A stretch of 64,000 bases of DNA from JAJECS01 sp965198185 (GTDB lineage: Bacteria > Chloroflexota > UBA11872): the NCBI GenBank assembly GCA_965198185.1, contig CBDAOU010000002.1, forward strand, positions 1 through 64,000. The letters run 5' to 3'. Shown piece after piece: positions 49,446 to 57,754 of this stretch; position 1 is the stretch's first letter; every line of letters begins with the position of its first letter. The notes below the pieces were generated by a model. That model had not been told where the DNA came from. It saw only the letters and a list, made by a program, of their open reading frames with translations, and made no database searches. The translations under genes were made by a program, and so were the position numbers.

Positions 49446-50249
49446 CTAGGAGGCTCCCCAGACTTCCGGGGTGCCAACCGACTGATATTTGCGCAAGGCG
49501 AAGCGGAGGGTCACCAGCCCGCCCGCCATCATGGCCACACCCACCGGGAGTCCCAGCACGCCGGGCATCAGGTATTGGTCTGGCCGCAGCGCGAATGCCA
49601 CCGGATAGAACACCGTGAACGCTATCGGAATGGCCGTCAGGACGCCCCGCAGCGGCTGGTCCATGATGTCAATGGGGTACCGCGAGTGGTCCATGAACGA
49701 CGCGATGCCGTGAAAGAACTGTCGCGAGCGTGTGAACCAGGCGCACGACAAGAACATGATGAGCCGCATGCCGGTCAGCACGAAGACCGTGCACACCAGC
49801 GCCAGCAGCAACAGCCCCGTCTGCCCCGGATTCTCGAAGATCCCGCTGTTCGCGGCCGACACGGCCGTGGTTGCGAGAAAGGTGATGACGACCATCGCGT
49901 AGCGCGGGTGCGCGGCGTCCAGGTTTGCCCACAGCACGATCGGGACGGGGCGCACACGGGCATAGTCGAACTGGCCCGAGTGGAAATACCCGTCCACTTT
50001 ATTCGGAAACGCGAAGAGGAAGTTCCCGATCGCGTCGGCCAGCATGGCCATGCTCCACATGAGCATGACTTCCCACGCCGTCCACTGGCCAAGCTGGGGG
50101 GTCACGGAAAAAATGACACCGATGAACGCCAGCCGCACGGCCCGATAGAGAATGTCGCCGATGACGGTGGCGATCGTGTCCGCGCGGTACTGCGCGAGCA
50201 CCTTGGGCAAGAGCCGAAAGCCCTCGACGTAAATCCAGGCCCAGCGCAC
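49446..50249 (-). CDS. ABC-2 family exporter permease (copy 1, B subunit)
   Basis: 267-aa membrane protein with six hydrophobic segments, of the ABC-2/DUF990-like permease family. Almost the same length and about the same sequence as the copy at 52281 (both start RWAWIY-x-EG and end VGTPE-x-WGAS). The GTG at 50249 is chosen by alignment with that copy; the longer open frame upstream is a shadow. It follows the first permease after 2 nt, in an operon ATPase - permease A - permease B. Substrate unknown. Confidence 0.83.
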   Translation of the reverse strand: MRWAWIYVEGFRLLPKVLAQYRADTIATVIGDILYRAVRLAFIGVIFSVTPQLGQWTAWEVMLMWSMAMLADAIGNFLFAFPNKVDGYFHSGQFDYARVRPVPIVLWANLDAAHPRYAMVVITFLATTAVSAANSGIFENPGQTGLLLLALVCTVFVLTGMRLIMFLSCAWFTRSRQFFHGIASFMDHSRYPIDIMDQPLRGVLTAIPIAFTVFYPVAFALRPDQYLMPGVLGLPVGVAMMAGGLVTLRFALRKYQSVGTPEVWGAS

Positions 50250-50251
50250 GG

Positions 50252-51067
50252 TCAGCCGCCCTGGACCAACACGCGGCGCACGAGCCGCAGCCAGAGAAGT
50301 CGACCGACCGCGATCAGGCCCACGCCCCACGCCGCCTGAATGCCCAGGGCGGCCAGCGCATCCAGGCCTTGCAGCCGTCCGATGTAGATCAGGGTTGGCG
50401 ACGACACCATCGCGTGGAATGGGAGGAACACCGCGACGGTCGCCAGCCATGCGGGGAGGAGCGCGAGGGGAGCCAGCCCGCCGCTGAGCAGCTCCTGCAG
50501 GGCCACCCGAAACATGTTGATGCCCGGTGACTGGATGACGACGATCGTGAGGGCGGCCATCAGGTAGTGAAAGCCGGCGGCCACCAGCCAGCCCAGCGCC
50601 ACGCTCAGGGCAAACATCACCGCCTGCACCCCGGAATGCGGGTCGCCGATGACGCCCGTCAGACGGAAGACCAGCCACGTCGGCAGCGCCACCATGAGCG
50701 TGTCAACGGCAAACACCCCCAGCCACTGCGAGTAGCGCAGAACCTGGTTGTCGATGGGCCGGATCAGGTCCATGGCGATCTCACCGGACCCCACGCTTCC
50801 CATGGCCTTGTAGAAAAGCTGCCGGTTGGCGTGACTCATGCGCGCCAGGCTCACCACCTGCGCGACGGCGATATAGGTGGCCAACTCCGCCGCGGTGAAC
50901 TCCGCTTGGGTCTCGGGCGAGTTCTGACGGATCGCGTCCCAGAGATTCACCAGAATCCACGTGTTGAGCAGGGTGATTCCCAGGCTCATGAAGAACCCGA
51001 ACCGAAGCGCCAGGCTGACCTTCACGTACGACCACGCGACGGCGGCGAGCGTGGAGAATTCCCGCAC
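50252..51067 (-). CDS. ABC-2 family exporter permease (copy 1, A subunit)
   Basis: 271-aa membrane protein with six predicted helices. It is paralogous to the protein encoded at 53087 over its whole length (VAWSYVKxSLA at the start, RLVRRVLVQGG at the end). GTG start just after the position where the upstream ATPase would normally end. Because the ATPase has lost its stop, the first 287 nt of this gene are also read in another frame as an ATPase tail. Confidence 0.83.
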   Translation of the reverse strand: MREFSTLAAVAWSYVKVSLALRFGFFMSLGITLLNTWILVNLWDAIRQNSPETQAEFTAAELATYIAVAQVVSLARMSHANRQLFYKAMGSVGSGEIAMDLIRPIDNQVLRYSQWLGVFAVDTLMVALPTWLVFRLTGVIGDPHSGVQAVMFALSVALGWLVAAGFHYLMAALTIVVIQSPGINMFRVALQELLSGGLAPLALLPAWLATVAVFLPFHAMVSSPTLIYIGRLQGLDALAALGIQAAWGVGLIAVGRLLWLRLVRRVLVQGG

Positions 51068-52079
51068 GAGGCCTGGCTAAGTCCACGCCGTGCTGATAGA
51101 CGCTGAGGATCACGTCCTCGATCGGCGGATCGAGCACCGTGATGCTTCGCAGCCGGGCCGTTTCCATGATGAGGCTCACGGCGCTCACGATGTCTTCGGC
51201 GGCGCCGATCCCCGACACTCGCAGGCGCGTGCCTTCGACCACGATGGCGGCGCTCGGCCAGCGCTCGGCCAGCCTGGCGCGCGTGGCATGCGCCGATCCA
51301 TCGGCCAACTCAGCCTGGATCGAGCGCGACGAGGCGTGGCGGTTCAGCAACTGCTCGAGCGATCCGTCATAGATGAGCGCGCCTTCGTTGAGCACCAGCA
51401 CGCGCTCACAGAGCTCTTGAATGTCCGTGAGGTCGTGGGTGGTGAGGATGATCGCGGTTTGGTGCTCCTGGCTGATGGAGCGGATGAATTCGCGGATCGC
51501 GTGCTTGCCCTCGATGTCAAGGCCAATCGTGGGCTCGTCCAGGTAGACGACGCGGGGACGGTGCAAGAACGCCGCCGCCAGCTCGCAGCGCATGCGCTGG
51601 CCGAGACTCAGGGTCCGCACCGACTGCCGCATCAACTCATCGAGCCCCAGCAGATCGGACAACTCCCGCAGCCGCGCCTCGTAGTCCGCCTGGCTCAAGC
51701 CGTAGACCTTGCGCAGCAGCGCAAAGGCATCGATGGGCGGCAGGTCCCACAGCAGGTGCGACCGCTGGCCGAACAGCACGCCAATGTTGCGCGCGTTGTC
51801 GATGCGGCGCTTGAAGGGGTCGAGCCCCAAGACCCGGGTGTCGCCGGACGTCGGGTAGAGCACGCCGGCCAATATCTTGACCGTCGTCGATTTACCCGCG
51901 CCGTTGGGCCCGAGCAATCCGACGATCTCGCCCTCGGCCACGTCGAACGACACGTCGTCGACGCCGCGGATCTCGCGGTATTGCGGCGCGACGAACGATC
52001 GCAGCCACCCGAGGCGTCCGGACCGGCGCCGCTCGACGCGATAAGTCTTGGTCAGGCTCTTTGCCTCGATTGCCGCGAT
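50781..52079 (-). CDS. ABC exporter ATPase with lost stop and C-terminal read-through (copy 1)
   Basis: ABC-2 type ATPase: Walker A GPNGAGKST, Q-loop, signature LSLGQRMR, Walker B VVYLDEPTIGLD, H-loop TTHD. Codons from ATC at 52079 supply the family N-terminus (AIEAKSLTKTYRV with the adenine-stacking Tyr); no ATG/GTG/TTG precedes it, and the first canonical start (51953) would remove this part. GAGG lies 5 nt before the ATC. The family C-terminus (VYQHGVD) is at 51081. There an extra T, compared with copy 2 (GAC TAG), removes the stop, adding 99 Arg-rich residues that overlap the next gene. The core enzyme should still function. Confidence 0.8.
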   Translation of the reverse strand: MAAIEAKSLTKTYRVERRRSGRLGWLRSFVAPQYREIRGVDDVSFDVAEGEIVGLLGPNGAGKSTTVKILAGVLYPTSGDTRVLGLDPFKRRIDNARNIGVLFGQRSHLLWDLPPIDAFALLRKVYGLSQADYEARLRELSDLLGLDELMRQSVRTLSLGQRMRCELAAAFLHRPRVVYLDEPTIGLDIEGKHAIREFIRSISQEHQTAIILTTHDLTDIQELCERVLVLNEGALIYDGSLEQLLNRHASSRSIQAELADGSAHATRARLAERWPSAAIVVEGTRLRVSGIGAAEDIVSAVSLIMETARLRSITVLDPPIEDVILSVYQHGVDLARPRAGILHARRRRVVVREGQPGASVRVLHEPGNHPAQHVDSGESLGRDPSELARDPSGVHRGGVGHLYRRRAGGEPGAHESRQPAAFLQGHGKRGVR

Positions 52080-52210
52080 GGGAACCTCGCTTCTGATTGC
52101 GGTGGTTGGATTCCGGGCCGCCGCTGCTGCAGCACCCTATTTCCAGCCTACTCTCCGCCGCGATGGACGTGAGGACGGGGCTATTGCCATAGACCAGGGG
52201 AATCCTGGCT

Positions 52211-52237
52211 GGCGTGTTCGAATCTCGCCGCCCCCAT
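52211..52237 (+). other. tRNA 3'-end fragment
   Basis: GTTCGAATCTCGCCGCCCC matches the T-loop, T-stem and acceptor 3' strand of the tRNA-Pro at 48108 (GTTCAAATCTCGCCGCCCC) with one difference. Nothing resembling the rest of a tRNA precedes it. It sits between the two ABC exporter units and may mark a recombination or integration junction. Confidence 0.5.
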
Positions 52238-52280
52238 CATTCCTTAGCAGCCGTCGGCGTCCGCCTCCGCCGAGGATGTT

Positions 52281-53084
52281 CTAGGAAGCTCCCCACATCT
52301 CCGGGGTGCCGACCGATTGGTACTTGCGGAAGGCGAAGCGAAGCGTCACCAGCCCGCCCACCATCATCGCCGCCGCCACCGGGAGCCCCAGAATGCCCGG
52401 CATCAGGTACTCGTCGGGCCGCAGGGCGAACGCGGCGGGATAGAACACCGTGAACGCCAGCGGAATGGCCGTCAACACACCTCGGAGCGGCTGGTCCATC
52501 ACGTCGATGGGGTAGCGCGAGTGGTCGGTAAACGCGGCGATTCCCTGCGACAGCACGCGCGAACGCGTGAACCACGCCGCCAGGCAGAAGAGCATCAGCC
52601 GCATGCCGATGAAGACGAATCCGGTGCTCAGAAACGCGAGGAACAGCAGCCCCATCTGCCCGGCGCTCCCCAGGATGCCCACATTGCCCGCCGCGACAAT
52701 CGCCGCGGTGAGCATCACCGTCGCCAGCGGGATGTAGCGGGGTTGCGTCGCAATGGCATTGGCCCAGAGCACGATCGGCGCGGGTCGCACCCGGACGTAG
52801 TCAAGGGTCCCGGAGTGGAAGTAGGAGTCAATGACGGTCGGGAACACGAAGAGCAGGTTCCCCACGCTTTCGGCCAGCATGGCCGTGGCCCACATGAGGG
52901 TGATTTCCCACGGCCCCCAGTGGCCCAGTTGCGGCGTCACCGCAAATACCAAGGCGATCACGAGCAGCCGCACGACTCGGTACCCGAGGTCGCCCAGAAT
53001 CATCGAGACCGCGTCCACCCGGTACTGCACCAGCTGCTTGAACGCCAGCCGGAGCCCCTCGGCATAGATCCAGGCCCAGCGCAC
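52281..53084 (-). CDS. ABC-2 family exporter permease (copy 2, B subunit)
   Basis: 267-aa six-helix permease, paralogue of the gene at 49446 with the same length and N- and C-termini (MRWAWIYAEG, GTPEMWGAS). GTG start 2 nt after the A-subunit gene. It probably pairs with that subunit. No ATPase of its own remains in this unit, so it may borrow the copy 1 ATPase. Confidence 0.83.
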   Translation of the reverse strand: MRWAWIYAEGLRLAFKQLVQYRVDAVSMILGDLGYRVVRLLVIALVFAVTPQLGHWGPWEITLMWATAMLAESVGNLLFVFPTVIDSYFHSGTLDYVRVRPAPIVLWANAIATQPRYIPLATVMLTAAIVAAGNVGILGSAGQMGLLFLAFLSTGFVFIGMRLMLFCLAAWFTRSRVLSQGIAAFTDHSRYPIDVMDQPLRGVLTAIPLAFTVFYPAAFALRPDEYLMPGILGLPVAAAMMVGGLVTLRFAFRKYQSVGTPEMWGAS

Positions 53085-53086
53085 CG

Positions 53087-53902
53087 TCAGCCGCCCTGGA
53101 TGAGCACGCGGCGCACGAGCTGGAGCCAGAGCACGCGTCCGGTCACGATCAAGCCGACGCCCCAGGCTGCCTGAATGCCCAGGGCCGCCAGCGCGTCAAC
53201 GCCTTGCAGGTGCCCGATGTAGATCAGCGTCGGGGACGACACCATCGCATGAAACGGGAAGATCACCGCCGCGGTTGCCAGCCAACCCGGCATCAGCGCC
53301 AGTGGAATGAAGCCGCCTCCGAGCACTTCCTGCAGCGCCACGCGCAGCAGGTTGACGCCGGGCGTCTGGGTAATCACCAACGTGAGGGCGGCCATCAGGT
53401 AGTGAAAGCCCGCGGTCACTAGCCAGCCCAGCGCCACGCTCACGGCAAACAGCAGCGCCTGCACGCCCGAATGCGGGTCGCCGATGACGCCGGTGAGGCG
53501 GAAGACGAGCCACGTCGGGAGGGCCACCATCAGCGCATCCACCGCGAATACGCCCAGCCACTGCGAGTAGCGCAAGATCTGGTTGTCGATCGGACGCACC
53601 AGGTCCATGGCGATCTCGCCGGTGTGCACATGGCGCAGGGCCTGGTAGAAGAATTGCCGATTCGCATGGCTCATCCGCGCCAGGCTCACGACCTGGGCGA
53701 CGACGATGTAGGTTGCCAGCTCGGCTGCGGTGAATTCGGCTTGGGCCTCGACCGAGTTTTGCCGGATCGCGGCCCATAAACCGACCAGAATCCACGTGGT
53801 GAGCAGCGTGATCGCCAGGCTCATGAAGAACCCGATGCGACGCGCCAGGCTGAGTTTCACGTACGACCACGCGACGGCGATTGGCAGGGTCAACCCTTGC
53901 AT
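53087..53902 (-). CDS. ABC-2 family exporter permease (copy 2, A subunit)
   Basis: 271 aa, exactly the length of its paralogue at 50252, with conserved blocks FTAAELATYI, VAQVVSLARMSHANRQ, DLVRPIDNQILRYSQWLGVF and SSPTLIYIG. The ATG at 53902 fits the paralogue; the longer open frame upstream runs over the ATPase remnant and a non-coding stretch. It is preceded by the 17-codon ATPase remnant, which ends 8 nt upstream. Confidence 0.83.
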   Translation of the reverse strand: MQGLTLPIAVAWSYVKLSLARRIGFFMSLAITLLTTWILVGLWAAIRQNSVEAQAEFTAAELATYIVVAQVVSLARMSHANRQFFYQALRHVHTGEIAMDLVRPIDNQILRYSQWLGVFAVDALMVALPTWLVFRLTGVIGDPHSGVQALLFAVSVALGWLVTAGFHYLMAALTLVITQTPGVNLLRVALQEVLGGGFIPLALMPGWLATAAVIFPFHAMVSSPTLIYIGHLQGVDALAALGIQAAWGVGLIVTGRVLWLQLVRRVLIQGG

Positions 53903-53910
53903 GGGCGAGG

Positions 53911-54005
53911 CTAGTCCACGCCGTGTTGGTAGACGCGGAGGATCACGTCCTCGATCGGCGCGATGGGAACCACCCTTGTGCTCGCGGTAGTGGGATTTCG
54001 CGCAG
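53911..54005 (-). pseudogene. Vestigial ABC ATPase (in-frame internal deletion, copy 2)
   Basis: Aligned with copy 1, the 5' flank (ARNPTTA...VPIA) and the last codons (PIEDVIL-x-VYQHGVD, then TAG) are both kept, but everything between is gone. From the same ATC (53964) to the stop there are 17 codons against 333 in copy 1, an in-frame loss of 948 nt that removes all nucleotide-binding motifs. ATCGAG occurs near both deletion ends. Without the ATPase, this unit depends on another one. Confidence 0.75.
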
Positions 54006-54131
54006 CCGTCGATGCTGCGCGAAACGTCGAGCGTACTCGGCGCCACGCTCGACGGTGACCGTGCTCCCGATTCCGCTTGGCATTCGTCGCCTAGAATCGC
54101 GAAGACCCGCACGACATTCGGAGACCGGCAT

Positions 54132-54668
54132 ATGCCTATGAACGACAACTTGGCCGACGCGCTGAATGCGCAGATCACGCACGAATTCAATGCCTCCTAC
54201 ATCTACCTGGGGATGGCGGCCTACTTCGAGTCCTTGGACCTCGACGGCTTCGCCGGCTGGATGCGGGCGCAGAGCGCGGAGGAATGGGATCACGGGATGC
54301 GCATCTTCAACCACCTGGCCGCCCGGGACGTGTCGATCGCGTTGGCGGCGCTGCTTAAGCCCAAGACGGGCTATGACGACCCGCAAGCCGCCGTCGCGGC
54401 CGCGCTGGCGTACGAGCAGGGCAATACCCGCGCGGTCAATGCGCTCTATGCCAAGTCGGTTGAATGCGGCGACTACCAGGCCAAATCGCTGCTGGACTGG
54501 TTCGTCAACGAGCAAATCGAGGAGGAGGACACGCTGCGCACCCTCCTGAGCCAGCTCAAGATCGCGGGCGGCGACGGCGCCGGACTGCTGATCCTCGATC
54601 GCGAGCTGGGTGCGCGGCAAGCGGCGTCGCCGGACGCCGGCGACATGGGAGGCGATTCCGCGGAATAG
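54132..54668 (+). CDS. ftn: Ferritin
   Basis: 178-aa iron-storage protein of the non-haem bacterial ferritin type. Four-helix bundle with ferroxidase ligands: Glu in THEFNASYIYLGMAAYFES, the E-x2-H pair in AEEWDHGMRIFNHL, and Glu residues in NEQIEEEDTLRTLL. The ATG at 54132 (or 54138) follows an intergenic region shared with the ABC unit. About 15 extra disordered residues close the protein. Oxidises and stores ferrous iron in the cytoplasm. Confidence 0.92.
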   Translation: MPMNDNLADALNAQITHEFNASYIYLGMAAYFESLDLDGFAGWMRAQSAEEWDHGMRIFNHLAARDVSIALAALLKPKTGYDDPQAAVAAALAYEQGNTRAVNALYAKSVECGDYQAKSLLDWFVNEQIEEEDTLRTLLSQLKIAGGDGAGLLILDRELGARQAASPDAGDMGGDSAE

Positions 54669-54783
54669 GCGCGAATGGTGTGGCGGCCAGGTGCCGCGTT
54701 CTCGAGCCGCTGCATAAGACGCCGTCGCGTGCGCCATAATTCGGCATCAGCACGGGTCGTATCGCGATCAAGGTAGGGACGAC

Positions 54784-55917
54784 ATGGTGACCATCACCCC
54801 GAGCATGCCGCTGGTTGAGCCGCTCCCCGAACGGCAAGTCACGGCCGCCCCGAACACGCCCCAGGTTCCGCCGCTGACCGAAAGCCAGATCGCTCAGTTC
54901 AAGCGCGATGGCGTTCTCGTGCTGCCGGGGGTGCTCGATCCCGAGCTGTGCCGCCGCGCGCGGGACGACATGTGGGAGGCGATCGGGACGTATCTCCCCA
55001 GGATGAAGCGCGACGACCCCTCGACGTGGACGCCGATCCTCGACGAGGAGCAGACGGCATTCCCGGCGGCTCATCACGGCGGGCAGCCGTACTTCGGCGG
55101 CGGCGGAACCCGGTTCTACGTTCGCAACGGCACCAAGGACTTCATGCTCGACCTGGGCCCTCGGGCGCTGTGGACCGTGGCGGAGCAGCTTCTCGGCAAG
55201 GGCACCGTGGTATGGCCGGCCGGGCGTGACGAGTCCGGGTCCACCACCGGCCCCTGCCTGTTGGACGACGAGGCGCTGGAAGTGCTGTACGGCCAGGACC
55301 TGGAGACCTGGCCCACGCTGCCCACGTTCAAGACGCAAACCCTGCGGCTGCCGCAGCAGGGGCTCGAGCTGCTCACCGGGCAGGGTTCGCGCGGTCTCTA
55401 CTGCACGCTGCCCAACAGCCCGGACCCGGGGGCCAACTGGAGCGGCGCCCACTCCGACGGTTCGTCATACGGACGGTTCCGGCTCAATTTCGCGGCCTAT
55501 ATTGACGACCTGCCGCCCGCTTCCGGTGGGTTCACCGTGTGGCCCGGCAGCCACTCACGCGTTTGGGAGCACCATTGGGAGACGTTTCACGCGGGCGAAA
55601 CGCACGTGGGCCGGCGCCACGCCGCGCGCAAGCTGGGTGGCCACGCACGTCTGGCCGATCCCATCGTTGAAGCGGTGAAGGCCGACACCGAGCCGGTCGA
55701 CACCTACGGCCCGACCGGATCGGTGGTGCTGTGGCACCACAAAATCCTGCACATCCCGGGCCAGAACACCTCCAACGACGTGATCCGCCAGGCCACGATC
55801 TATGGATTCGTGAAGTCGCCCGAGGGCCTCTCCGACGAGATGGCGATGACCGACGCCGGCGGGGACATCTGGCGCGACTGGTCGGACGAGGTGCGTGAGA
55901 TCGACGCAGGGGCTTAG
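54784..55917 (+). CDS. Phytanoyl-CoA dioxygenase (PhyH) family protein
   Basis: 377-aa Fe(II)/2-oxoglutarate-dependent dioxygenase. N-terminal FKRDGVLVLPGVLDPELC is the family entry motif. The iron facial triad is H-x-D in AHSDGSSYGRF and the distal His in VLWHHKILHIPG, with an Arg in NDVIRQATIYGF binding 2-oxoglutarate. FTVWPGSHSR is also conserved. Expansion of PhyH genes is common in marine Chloroflexota, but the substrate here is unknown. Single gene. Confidence 0.88.
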   Translation: MVTITPSMPLVEPLPERQVTAAPNTPQVPPLTESQIAQFKRDGVLVLPGVLDPELCRRARDDMWEAIGTYLPRMKRDDPSTWTPILDEEQTAFPAAHHGGQPYFGGGGTRFYVRNGTKDFMLDLGPRALWTVAEQLLGKGTVVWPAGRDESGSTTGPCLLDDEALEVLYGQDLETWPTLPTFKTQTLRLPQQGLELLTGQGSRGLYCTLPNSPDPGANWSGAHSDGSSYGRFRLNFAAYIDDLPPASGGFTVWPGSHSRVWEHHWETFHAGETHVGRRHAARKLGGHARLADPIVEAVKADTEPVDTYGPTGSVVLWHHKILHIPGQNTSNDVIRQATIYGFVKSPEGLSDEMAMTDAGGDIWRDWSDEVREIDAGA

Positions 55918-56000
55918 GCCAAAGAACGGTCCCCGTCCGGCTCGTCAAACAGCGTGAAGAGACCGTTGCGAAACCCCTCCAGCGGAGGCGGGAGATCGGA

Positions 56001-56041
56001 CCCTGTCCCCTCTCCCTCTGGGAGAGGGAACAGGGTGAGGG
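56001..56041. repeat. Palindromic repeat CCCTGTCCCCTCTCCC...
   Basis: CCCTGTCCCCTCTCCC-TCT-GGGAGAGGGAACAGGG forms a long stem. It lies 84 nt after the dioxygenase stop and matches a well-known dispersed intergenic palindrome type. A degenerate GGAATCCA-ended palindrome follows at about 56080-56110. Confidence 0.65.
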
Positions 56042-56182
56042 CGATCTGCGGCTCGGCAGTGGGATGTCGGCCAATCATGGAATGGCCTCCGAGGCCGGGA
56101 ATCCATCCTTCGCTCGCTGGCGGAGGTGACTAGGTCCCACTGCTACCGTGGTCGAACCGAGGGCGAAACCGAAGGACGCCGC

Positions 56183-57250
56183 ATGACGCCCGAGCTGCAG
56201 CGGTGCGTCGCCGAATACGAGCGGCAGGAGGCGGCTGACGCCGCCACGGCCGATCACTCGCTGCTGGCGGACGGATTGGCTGCCTTCGAGCGGCTGACGG
56301 CGGACCAGCGCCTGGCTCCACCGGGAATGTCAGAGCCGCGGCCAAGCTCCTCCTCCAACTTGGGAAGCGAGCCGAAACCGTCGATCTGCTCACGGAGTAT
56401 CTGGCGCAAGACCTGGACACCGATGACGAGGCGTGGGCGCGCTGGGAGCGCACCGACAACCTGGCGCTGATGCGCCGCTTCGACGAGACGGTGGAGGCGC
56501 AGCGCGACTTCTACGCCTGGGCGAAGGAACGACTCGAACCCCACGGCCTGCTCAGGGTGATGTATGACGGCACGCAAGCGCTGGCGTGGTGGGGCAGCGG
56601 ACAGCTGGACGAGTGGCTGGCGATCGTGCACGAGTTGCGCGCCGTCGTTCCCGTGGACGAGCGCACGCGCTCGGGATGGTTTCAGCTCAACCGCACCGAA
56701 GTGGGAGTGCTTGTGCGAGACGAGCGGTTCGACGACGCGCTGGCCGCCGCTGACCGGGTCGGCGCGCTGGCCGATCGCTTTCCCGAGTGGGAACAGGCCG
56801 AAGGCGTTCGCTTGGAGGCGGAATTCACGCGGATGACCGTGCTCACGCGGGCTGGTCGCGACGAGGAGTTCGATGCCGTGGCCGACCGGGTGATCGCGCG
56901 GCTGGCCGAGTTTCAAACCACCCACTTGGACGCCGCCGAGGGTCCGCAGCAATACGTGATGCTCTGCCACAACGCCGCCGGGAGGCTCTTTGTCGCCAAG
57001 CGATATGAGCGCGCGGCGCGGCTGTTCCGGGAGGCTGTTCGGGGGAGAATTCCCTTCTATTACACCTATATCTGCCTGGCCGCGTGCGTGTGGGCCACCA
57101 CCCGGGATCGCCGCGAGGTCATGGACCTGCTGCGCGAAGCGGCCAAGCGCGATCCCTCAGGGTCCGTCTGGCGGCGAGCCCAGGATGCTGCCCGAGTTCG
57201 CCGACCTCGCGGACGACGAGGAAGTCAAGGCCGCGGCTGCGGTGGTCTAG
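56183..57250 (+). pseudogene. TPR-like helical protein gene with two compensating frameshifts
   Basis: From the ATG at 56183 the frame encodes MTPELQRCVAEYERQEAADA and onward for about 50 codons. The protein then continues in the next frame from about 56325 (AAAKLLLQLGKRAETVDLLTEY, through WAKERLEPHG, YVMLCHNAAGRLF) for some 280 codons. It returns to the first frame near 57175 (LPEFADLADDEEVKAAAAVV) and stops at 57250. The restored product would be about 355 aa of paired helices resembling tetratricopeptide repeats. The second frame alone could yield a protein from the ATG at 56470. Function unknown. Confidence 0.6.
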
Positions 57251-57308
57251 GCCTGGTAGCCTTGTGCCCGCCCAGCGTCCGGGCTCAATCACGGACTAGC
57301 GCTTTGGC

Positions 57309-57662
57309 ATGAGGAGTCGTCTCCGCCGGCGGGCATCCGTCGTCGTGGTCCGCAACGGCAGGGTGCTGCTGGTCAGCGACGGGTCGGGGCGGTTCTTGTT
57401 GCCCGGCGGCGGCATCAAGCCGGGGGAGCAACCGATGGCGGCGGCCGTCCGGGAGTTGCACGAGGAAACGCGGCTGACGGCGACGCGAGCGGAGTACTTG
57501 TTCGCTTGGGAAAGCTCCACCAACAGGCACCATGTCTTCCTTGTCGAGGCGAACGGCGAAGTGGAGATTGGACCCGAGATAGGCGAATTCCACTGGTGGG
57601 ACCGGCAGCAGCCCGTGCCGACCTATCCGCATGTGCAGGCGGTCCTCGAGCGCCTGAGCTAG
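57309..57662 (+). CDS. Small NUDIX hydrolase
   Basis: 117-aa MutT-like protein. The NUDIX box GGGIKPGE-x7-RELHEETRL is intact apart from Arg in place of the final conserved Gly. Surrounding strands (ASVVVVRNGRVLLVS, GRFLLPGG, HVFLVEANGE) fit the family. It would hydrolyse a nucleoside diphosphate derivative; the substrate is unknown. ATG start, monocistronic. Confidence 0.85.
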   Translation: MRSRLRRRASVVVVRNGRVLLVSDGSGRFLLPGGGIKPGEQPMAAAVRELHEETRLTATRAEYLFAWESSTNRHHVFLVEANGEVEIGPEIGEFHWWDRQQPVPTYPHVQAVLERLS

Positions 57663-57754
57663 CGACCCATCCGCAACCGTTGCACGCAGCCTTGTGATCG
57701 GGCGCCGAACGGTATCCGGTCGATCTCAGTTGGCAGAAGCTCGATGCTGGACTG

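Noticed and set aside
49446..50678. A 410-aa frame containing the copy 1 B-permease
   Set aside because: The first 143 codons are the antiphase reading of the A-permease; alignment with the copy at 52281 fixes the start at 50249.
53087..54190. A 367-aa version of the copy 2 A-permease
   Set aside because: The 96 extra N-terminal residues read through the ATPase remnant and non-coding DNA; the paralogue and the ATG at 53902 give 271 aa.
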